64,000 nucleotides of DNA from Diatrype stigma (lineage: Eukaryota > Ascomycota > Sordariomycetes > Xylariales > Diatrypaceae): contig JAKJXP020000019.1 of NCBI GenBank assembly GCA_022225965.2, positions 310,001 to 374,000 of the forward strand, given 5' to 3'. The notes beneath the pieces are model-generated. The model was not told the DNA's origin and searched no databases. It saw nothing but the letters and a program-made list of their open reading frames with translations. Below, one piece after another: positions 57,368 through 64,000 of this stretch (within the stretch, counting starts at the first letter, position 1; each line of letters starts with the position of its first letter). Position numbers and translations under genes: made by a program.

Positions 57368-58477
57368 ACTAGATTAAGCTTGGGTGTCGAGGGAGGGAGG
57401 AACTTGAACTCGGTGGGGAGGATGGTGGAAGGTGGATGGGAGAACTCGCTGGATACGTGTGTGTGTGTGTGTTCAGTATCACGCATGGATCAAGACAGGA
57501 CAGGACAGGACGGGATAGCACATGAGAAGCTACATAGGTACGTGGGTAGCCAGCTGGCCGGGTGGAAACGGGGGTATCTGGGTCGAGGGTCGACATCCAA
57601 CTATGTAAAGCTTATCTACATAGATTCCTACCCGTCACTTGCATAGGTACACACCCCAGTCCACCCCATCATTTTCAGCGTCTTGAACAGGTCTCAATAA
57701 GCATCTATGTCTGGCCATGGAACCGAAGCCCACGTGTGTTATCTAGATTACCTGGATCTGGTCAGTACATACTAAAAAGGCTGCTCGATGTTGACTACTA
57801 AAGCACCGGAGAAGAAGAAAAGGGGGGGGGGGTCATTGCACGTGGAGATTTGGAATACGATATATTCATGTCTTATGCAGGTTGTAACTATGGGCCTTTA
57901 GAAGTATGGGGATAAGTGTCTAATGGTGGCACGTGAAAGAGGATAAGGAGTTTGCAATAGTCGATCCCTATAGTGCAATGTGATGAGTGTATGAGTTGGT
58001 AGGTATATATGCAACCAAGCGTATCCCAATACCTAGATGCCTGCCTAGGTAGTTGCTTGGACTAGACAGCGCCGAGAGGAGTATATCGTGTACTAATTAC
58101 AGTAGGTAACTATACACACACATATATAGATGTGCAGGCTAATGGATAATACAGACAAGACAAGTAAACAAGTAGTAAGCTCCCAATCCCGGGCCGGGTG
58201 AAATGCCGCCCTACCCTATAGCACACACATACAAGTGTTACATCCTAGTTGCCCAACCAGGTACGACAATCACAGCACCATATCGTTTCGTTGCGTCATG
58301 CGAAGTAAAGCCCCCCTCACCAAGCCTACACCAAGTATATAGGTATAAGAAATGGAAGAGGCAAAAGAGTAAAAATAAAACCCCCAAGCTGGAAGTAAGC
58401 GCAGTTGCAACGTGGATCGACCGGTTGGTCACACACATATACACAATTCCTCACGCTTAGCTGATATTCGTTCATCA
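57368..58477. other. Intergenic region between convergent genes
   Basis: The flanking genes converge, so both 3' untranslated regions lie here. Contains a GTGTGTGTGTGTG run at about 57460-57471, ACAGGACAGGACAGGAC near 57497-57512 and a poly-G run near 57823-57832. No gene supported. Confidence 0.5.
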
Positions 58478-61400
58478 TCAGCCCCTACCGAGGGCCGACG
58501 AACCCACCGGCGGTTTCTTGTTAGCAGGGTTACCGCTACCATTGCCGTTGTTATTGTTATTCGTGTTATTGCGCAGCGAGTTCGTGCTACCCCACTGCCC
58601 AGCCGACTTCTTCAACCGGCTGCCGAGGCTGAACTTCGCCGCGGACAGGGGCATCTGAGACTGGGACCTCTCGAGGGGCTTCCCGTAGCCGTCGGTGGAC
58701 GGCAGGTCCGCCCCGCCCGCCACCTTCTCCCAGTCGTTGTGGCTGTAGTTGCGGTTGTGGTTGTGGTTATTATAGTAGCTGTTGCGGCTTCTTTGGCCCC
58801 CGTACCCGTGCCCGGGCCCGGCCGTCGTCGGCCTCATCTGCAGCGTCTCCAGCTTCTTCCGGATGGCGTCCTCGCCTCCGTAGATGCCGCCGCCGTAGCC
58901 GCCGTCGAGAGAAGGCTTGCGGATCTTACCCTGCCTAAGGGCTCCCATCATGACGGCGAAGGTCTCGATCTGGCCCTCGCTCGCGCTGTCGACGCAGCGG
59001 CACTCGTCGCCGGCCGGGCACTCGGACTCGCCGGCCGCGTACCACTCGGCGAGGCAGGCGTCGTGCGTCGCGCAGCCGCACGTCAGGCACGGCGTGTACA
59101 GCGCGTCGACCGGCTCGCGGCAGTACACGCAGAGGAGCTGCGTCTGCGTGCGCTTGCAGCGCTCGCAGGTACCCACCGCGCCGCCCACCTTGGCGCTGGG
59201 GTGCGTGGACTGCATCGGCTCCAGGTGCGTCTCGTGAATGCGGCAGATCCCGGTCACGTCGATACCGCGACCGGAGTGGATCACCGCCTGGAGCTGTTCT
59301 TTCTTGCCGAGGACAATCTGAGGGGGGCGGCCGCCGTGGTAGGACTGCGAAGTATGGCTCCGAGCACTATCGGGGCTGCTGTACGAGTCGTGATACCTGT
59401 CGCCTTTGGCGCTCCAGATTCCGTATGGATCTACAGTGGAGCCGGCTGGGTCTTGCTTCAGGACGTTGAACTTCATGATTTCGAGCCGGGCAAGAGGTTG
59501 GCCCCACATCTGTAGCATTTCGGCATATGCGTAACGATAACTGGCGTATATGGCATCGCGAGAGGGCTCGAGTAGGGGAGTCGCAAGCCAACCGTCATCG
59601 TCGAAGATGGACTGGTCTTCCACTTCAGCTGTGATGCCATAGCTTGCAATAGGCAAATGAGGTTCCCGTCGGGCCTCGTCATCGCTAAGAGAATTGCGTG
59701 CGGTCGCAGTTGGCTCGGAGGTAGGCCCTAATATGGTCGATCCGCCCCATGTTATAGCAGAAGGGGCAAGATTGTGCAGGAAATTCTCTCCTGGACTTGG
59801 CTTTTTGCGGCCGGGGGGTGATGTCGATGCCGTGTGCGAGAAGGGTCGAGGAAAGCTGGCGGCGAAGCCTGAAGCCGACGAGAGTGCTGTGCTGGCGCGG
59901 TGTAACAACCTATTGTTCGGCGACGTAGACAGACTCTGCGTAGGATCGCCATCCGAGAGATGTTCGCCGGGTGTTCTACTCGGAGGTGTCTCGCCACAGG
60001 AGTAAGAGTTTGATCCTGGCTCACCTCCCCAAGCTCCTCCTTCGGACCCGTAAGATCCTGCCACGTGGAGAGGAGTATGTGCCGTTTTGGGAGTTGAGAC
60101 GACAGAGTTGTAATGGGATTTGGAGCCAGCGTGCCATAATGACGTGTCTGTAGGGAAGTAGTCTAATGAGAAGGCCGGCGCCTTCATTGCAAGCGGCGTT
60201 TCAGGCTGGGAGAGGTGTGAGTCTGCATAAGCAGTCGCGCTGTCTCCGGTAGTCGACTCGCTAAATACACACGAAAGCATCGCGAGCATTTGTATATCTG
60301 CTATCTTTTCGAAATAATCGAAGAGATCACGTACTAAGCCTTTTGCAAGGGGATGCTCGCCCCATTTTACTCGACCAGTAAGGATGGTCCTTTCGTGACT
60401 ATCTGTCTCGGAATGCTCTTTGGACCGTGTCACAGCATCCTTAGCAATAACTAATATTGATCTGTGCTGGTGGTCGTGTTCCAGGAGTTGGAGAGGGATA
60501 TCTTTCCGAAGGAGCAGAGCAGCATACCTCCAGACATCTATGAGATCGGGGCGGCCATATTTCTCAGCGACCTGCGCGTTGTGCTCGCAGACATCGGTGC
60601 CATCGCCAAAAATGCAGTATTCATGGGAAAATTCCTTTTGAGATGGTAATTCGCGGGCAAAGTTGTGAATAGACACAATATGTTTTGGTTTTGCGGGACG
60701 TCTCTTACTCGTGCCCGTTCCAGTACCAGTGCCGATTCCGGTGCCTCCACCGCTAGAGTGCAGCGAAAGGGTACCACTGAAAGTCTTCCTGAAGCGCCTT
60801 CCTGGGAGATACCACATGTTAATCTTGTGCATGTAAGTAGTCTCGGAGTCACTGGAGCTGGTAGAAGACCCATCCGAATCGTCGGAATCAGACTGATCGT
60901 CAGTGGCAGAGGTTTCGTCATTAATGTACCTCCGCCGCGGAGGCGTAGAGTCTGGTTGAAGTCTACCAAAGCCAGCGAAGGTTGGCTCATCCTTGGAACG
61001 CTCCTTATACGAATCCGAAGGACTAAAGAGGCTCTTAGCTCTCTCTTCCTTGCTAGGAAAGAAGCAGACGAGTTTCCCATCATTGGAGAAACGTGCGCCG
61101 CATCGGCAGGGGTCAGGCGGGACCGCGAGCCGGTTAGCAAGTGCGAGGTTTGCATCAAATTCCGTGCTAGCAGTCAGCTCCTGAGACATAGTAATTGAAC
61201 TTCCGGCAGGTATATCATCCTCGTCTTCACTTGAACTCTCGTCAGCAAGTCCATCAAGATCATCATCCAAGTCTTTTACGTTCTTGAAAAACGAATCACT
61301 GCTTGACAGATCAGTCTCGCCTAAGAAGTAACTGAAGATAACCTCTAGGCAGTTCTGTTTCCTTTTCGAGAATTGGCTTGCTAGCTGTTGGACCTCCCGA

Positions 61401-63139
61401 TCAAGTTTCTTATACGTCTGATCTGACATCAAGGCCTGCTTCTCGATGAGGAACTTGGGAGGTTTCGATTTTGGGTAATTGTGAGGGATATCTACGTTGA
61501 CTTTGATGTAGATAGTGCTGCCGTCTGCGCCCCATGGACCTTCTAGTGAAGCCTTCAAAGTGAGCTTATCCATATCCACATTATCCCAGTGTACGTTGGG
61601 TAGTTGCTGGCTGACACGGATGATCTCTTCCTGCAGTGTCTCGGGCTCACCCCAATGATTGTCGTGAAAACCAGGGCCGAAGAGTGTCGAGTCTTTTGAA
61701 TCTTTCCTTGGAGGTGTGCCAAGAGCACCCGATTTTTTTCTACTCATAGTAATTCCCTTCATCCAGCCGAGCTGATCACGAATTCGATCGCTAGGTTTGC
61801 CTACAGCAGATTTTGCTTTCATCGAGGGACCTCTCCACGCTTGGGCAGTCCCAGGTCGCGAATGATTGGATGACATCCCTGTGAGATGAAGTTGCCGACG
61901 ATACTGTCCACCCCCACTGCCAGGACGTGGATCGCTCATCGTGGCTGTCCGTCTTTGGCTATTCGTACCGTCATCTATAGTCCTGAACGTCTTATATGCA
62001 GCACCTTTTCTGGTAACGATATAGTTCTTTTGGGCGGGACCCCCTTTTACATGGCCGACAGATTCAAGGACCTCTGGGTCCACTCTGTGCAGGCGCAACT
62101 CATTGTCCTCGCCCCAAGACACAAGCTGGAATTCTCGGTTGTCGACTCCGTCGTCGATCCCGCCGCGGCTGCGCCAGAGAAACTCCTTCGCCTTGTAGTT
62201 AAGAGGGCCAGGGAACACCTTGACAGGCTCCACGGGGCCATCTCGGGGTTCGTCTTCCCGAAGCCAGCTATCATACAGATAGAGATGGCCAGGGTCGTTC
62301 TGCGGCATGGCAAGCAGACCCCGTCCAAAAGGGGTGTACCTAGCGCGCCAGACAGGGAAGTCGGCGCGTATGATCCTCTCAGGCTCGTCGGACTTTTCGT
62401 AGTCCCAGAACTTGATGCTCTTGTCGAGAGAGCAGGTGATGAGAGAAGTCGAGCTAGTGCGATTCCAATCGAGCCCATAGATCTTGGAGGTATGCGCATC
62501 CATCGACTTCAGAGGTATAGAGGGCTTCCGTTCATCCCAGATATGCAACCATCTATCATGAGAGGAGGCTAGGATGTTGGAATCTTGCCGATTATACTTG
62601 ACTTGTGTTGCACCAGCCAGCCAGTCGCAGAATGTCAGAACAGGCTGCCTTGGCTTTCGAAGGTCCCAAGAGTGCACATAACCATCAACCGCACACGTAG
62701 CGAGGAAATCCGGGTGGTGTGCTGAAAAGTTGATATCGGTAATGGCCCTATTGTGACCGTGAAGAGAATGCTCGATGGCGCCAGTAGGCGAGTCCTCTCT
62801 GAGGTTCAGATTCCATACGAGACATCGGTGATTTGCTGTGGATGCCACCCAGTAATCGCGAGCTGCGAAGGGAGACCATTGAACGTCGACCACCAGCCAT
62901 GGCGATCCATGGCTGCTGAGTCTCCTCGGTTGGCTAAAGGGAGAATCAAGATCGATTATAGCAAGGCCTTCAGGTGAGGCAAGAGCAATGTCGCGACCGG
63001 ATGGCGAAATGGTAGCAGAACCGACAAGACCATCTACATGGATAGTTCCGTCGGCATCGAAGGTCTCACTATCATAGGTGGACTTGAGAACCTTCCCCTT
63101 CTTTGCCAAGTCAAAGCCATGGTTCAAAGCGGAAGACAT
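58478..63139 (-). CDS. MTC5: WDR59/Mtc5 (Sea3) subunit of the SEA/GATOR2 complex
   Basis: One intronless frame of 1553 aa. Residues about 38-360 are WD40 repeats (for example LATCAVDGYVHSWDLRKP, LITCSLDKSIKFWDYEKS). Residues about 500-610 form an RWD domain (YIKVNVDIPHNYPKSKPPKF). An acidic Ser/Asp-rich linker and several hundred residues with conserved blocks (HKINMWYLPGRRF, YCIFGDGTDVCEHNAQVAEK, EHPLAKGLVRDLFDYFEKI, AMLSCVF) follow. A zinc/RING-like module occupies about 1325-1382 (CERCKRTQ, CVYCREPV, CLTCGCATHDACLAEWY, CPAGDECRC). WD40-RWD-RING is diagnostic of WDR59 orthologues. In yeast, Sea3/Mtc5 is part of the SEACAT (GATOR2) subcomplex at the vacuole, which promotes TORC1 by opposing SEACIT. 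The tail is Asn/Gly-rich (a run of Asn near the end). Confidence 0.95.
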   Translation of the reverse strand: MSSALNHGFDLAKKGKVLKSTYDSETFDADGTIHVDGLVGSATISPSGRDIALASPEGLAIIDLDSPFSQPRRLSSHGSPWLVVDVQWSPFAARDYWVASTANHRCLVWNLNLREDSPTGAIEHSLHGHNRAITDINFSAHHPDFLATCAVDGYVHSWDLRKPRQPVLTFCDWLAGATQVKYNRQDSNILASSHDRWLHIWDERKPSIPLKSMDAHTSKIYGLDWNRTSSTSLITCSLDKSIKFWDYEKSDEPERIIRADFPVWRARYTPFGRGLLAMPQNDPGHLYLYDSWLREDEPRDGPVEPVKVFPGPLNYKAKEFLWRSRGGIDDGVDNREFQLVSWGEDNELRLHRVDPEVLESVGHVKGGPAQKNYIVTRKGAAYKTFRTIDDGTNSQRRTATMSDPRPGSGGGQYRRQLHLTGMSSNHSRPGTAQAWRGPSMKAKSAVGKPSDRIRDQLGWMKGITMSRKKSGALGTPPRKDSKDSTLFGPGFHDNHWGEPETLQEEIIRVSQQLPNVHWDNVDMDKLTLKASLEGPWGADGSTIYIKVNVDIPHNYPKSKPPKFLIEKQALMSDQTYKKLDREVQQLASQFSKRKQNCLEVIFSYFLGETDLSSSDSFFKNVKDLDDDLDGLADESSSEDEDDIPAGSSITMSQELTASTEFDANLALANRLAVPPDPCRCGARFSNDGKLVCFFPSKEERAKSLFSPSDSYKERSKDEPTFAGFGRLQPDSTPPRRRYINDETSATDDQSDSDDSDGSSTSSSDSETTYMHKINMWYLPGRRFRKTFSGTLSLHSSGGGTGIGTGTGTGTSKRRPAKPKHIVSIHNFARELPSQKEFSHEYCIFGDGTDVCEHNAQVAEKYGRPDLIDVWRYAALLLRKDIPLQLLEHDHQHRSILVIAKDAVTRSKEHSETDSHERTILTGRVKWGEHPLAKGLVRDLFDYFEKIADIQMLAMLSCVFSESTTGDSATAYADSHLSQPETPLAMKAPAFSLDYFPTDTSLWHAGSKSHYNSVVSTPKTAHTPLHVAGSYGSEGGAWGGEPGSNSYSCGETPPSRTPGEHLSDGDPTQSLSTSPNNRLLHRASTALSSASGFAASFPRPFSHTASTSPPGRKKPSPGENFLHNLAPSAITWGGSTILGPTSEPTATARNSLSDDEARREPHLPIASYGITAEVEDQSIFDDDGWLATPLLEPSRDAIYASYRYAYAEMLQMWGQPLARLEIMKFNVLKQDPAGSTVDPYGIWSAKGDRYHDSYSSPDSARSHTSQSYHGGRPPQIVLGKKEQLQAVIHSGRGIDVTGICRIHETHLEPMQSTHPSAKVGGAVGTCERCKRTQTQLLCVYCREPVDALYTPCLTCGCATHDACLAEWYAAGESECPAGDECRCVDSASEGQIETFAVMMGALRQGKIRKPSLDGGYGGGIYGGEDAIRKKLETLQMRPTTAGPGHGYGGQRSRNSYYNNHNHNRNYSHNDWEKVAGGADLPSTDGYGKPLERSQSQMPLSAAKFSLGSRLKKSAGQWGSTNSLRNNTNNNNNGNGSGNPANKKPPVGSSALGRG

Positions 63140-64000
63140 AATTATTTCTGAACCAAGTTCAGATGACTGAGTGGTAGTGATATTGTATTGCTTGCCACAT
63201 TGGACAGGTGATGGATGGTTAGCTCATTCTTATTTCATTCGATATTATTTCATTCGATATTAGCGACCTTCTCAGCCTCTCCTGTGAGAACGACTTCCAC
63301 TACAACTCATATCATAGACTCCTCAAGGTGATTGATTGTTAGTCGATGGATGCCATTATGGCGACCATATAGCTGCTTCGGAATGGTGCCAACAATGGAG
63401 GATTGATCTGCCACTGGAGGAGGAATAATGAATGATGTCTTCCAAAGCTCCAAGGTTCCACGGTTTATACAACTAGGAGATGCATAGAGTAAGTAGGTAG
63501 GTTAAGTAATCTTTGATGCAGGCAGCTTGGTGCAGCTGGCACCTTTCAAGGGTGCCCCAGAACAAGCTAGGATTTTAGGGCGTTGAGATTCCCGTCGCCA
63601 ATGCGCCATAGAGTTGGAAGCGCTAAGCCGATAAGAGCTGCATGTCTTGAAGCGGCCACTAATAACATTCACATGCTGCCATGCTTGGGGACTGGGCTGG
63701 CTGGAGACTGGGACTGGGACTGGGACTGGGACTTTCCGACCGGGGACTGGGGCCCTGGATGGAGATATATGACTGGATCTCATCCACGATGGCAGATGCA
63801 GATGGACGTTGCATGGACATCTTGAAGTTCCATAATAGGTAGGCTGAGCTGGCTGTAGGTTGGATGGAAGATGGCGGGGATCTTGTGGCTCGGAAATATA
63901 TAGAACCGATGAAGCTGTGGCACCTTCAGCACCAAGGTAGGTACCTAGGTACCTACATGTATGTACCTACTAGGTAGTTAGTTAGACCTCCCTGGCATTG
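63140..64000. other. Intergenic region upstream of MTC5
   Basis: Holds the MTC5 promoter. A duplicated ATTTCATTCGATATTA unit lies at about 63231-63262, a GGACTG tandem at 63705-63733 and CCTAGGTACC/TAGGTAG palindromes at 63935-63985. No gene supported. Confidence 0.5.
63705..63733. repeat. GACTGG hexamer microsatellite
   Basis: About five tandem copies of a six-base GACTGG/GGGACT unit. A six-base period keeps any frame open, which explains the open frames across it; no gene is implied. Confidence 0.85.

Noticed and set aside
58412..59515. 367-codon plus-strand open frame
   Set aside because: Antisense shadow of the MTC5 C-terminal coding region; its Ala/Arg/Val-rich text follows from the GC-rich codons of the true gene.
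1..64000. A secondary-metabolite or other functional gene cluster
   Set aside because: The recognised genes belong to unrelated housekeeping and signalling processes; no polyketide synthase, peptide synthetase, terpene synthase or P450 gene was seen.

Overview
The window looks like nuclear DNA of a filamentous ascomycete (Pezizomycotina, probably Sordariomycetes; the class is an inference). Supporting signs are short introns with GTRAGT-type donors, TGCTAAC or GCTAAC branch points and YAG acceptors, fungal-specific protein families, a transposon carrying C-to-T/G-to-A decay typical of repeat-induced point mutation (RIP), and long intergenic tracts full of microsatellites and CCTAGG/GGTACC-type palindromes. 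Genes are sparse, with about twelve supported protein genes, one tRNA gene and a few pseudogenes in 64 kb.

Layout: 0.3-3.1 kb (-), a large orphan protein with half of a Zn2Cys6 cluster and C-terminal hydrophobic segments; 7.7-9.6 kb (-), a cysteine/histidine-rich fungal protein with one intron; 10.8-13.8 kb (-), an Mte1/Dbl2/ZGRF1-type DUF2439 protein; 15.6-17.3 kb (+), an amphiphysin-like BAR-SH3 protein (Rvs167/Hob1 type) with two introns; 19.0-21.3 kb, a complete but RIP-degraded pogo-like DNA transposon with 23-bp terminal inverted repeats and a TA target duplication; 23.1-24.4 kb (-), a conserved fungal orphan with a GDLPGGYFPLHEE motif; 25.4-25.8 kb (-), a probable small spliced gene; about 9 kb with no supported gene; 34.8-35.6 kb (-), a MARVEL-like four-helix membrane protein; 37.6 kb, a poly-G/N/poly-C assembly scar; 38.8-39.2 kb (+), a histidine-rich small protein; 44.6 kb (-), an intron-containing tRNA-Ser(GCT); 46.0-49.4 kb (-), the SSK1 response regulator; 51.4-52.6 kb (+), mitochondrial ribosomal protein Mrps35/mS45 (Bot1 family); 53.2-55.0 kb, two decayed genes, one an unmistakable glutamate decarboxylase fragment; 57.0-57.4 kb (+), a small secreted protein with a duplicated cysteine module; 58.5-63.1 kb (-), the WDR59/Mtc5 subunit of the SEA complex.

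The genes do not form a pathway cluster. They are mostly housekeeping or signalling genes: osmostress phosphorelay (SSK1), TORC1 control (WDR59/Mtc5), endocytosis (BAR-SH3), recombination (Mte1-like) and mitochondrial translation. Between them lie fast-evolving islands: the dead transposon, the pseudogene pair and the small cysteine-rich secreted protein. The most novel items are the tandem C-x7-C-x3-C-x-C secreted protein with a two-codon first exon, the half zinc-cluster protein with apparent membrane helices, and the transposase whose two recognisable catalytic Asp codons both became Asn, as RIP predicts. Two homopolymer/N runs look like assembly artefacts and warn against over-reading their flanks.
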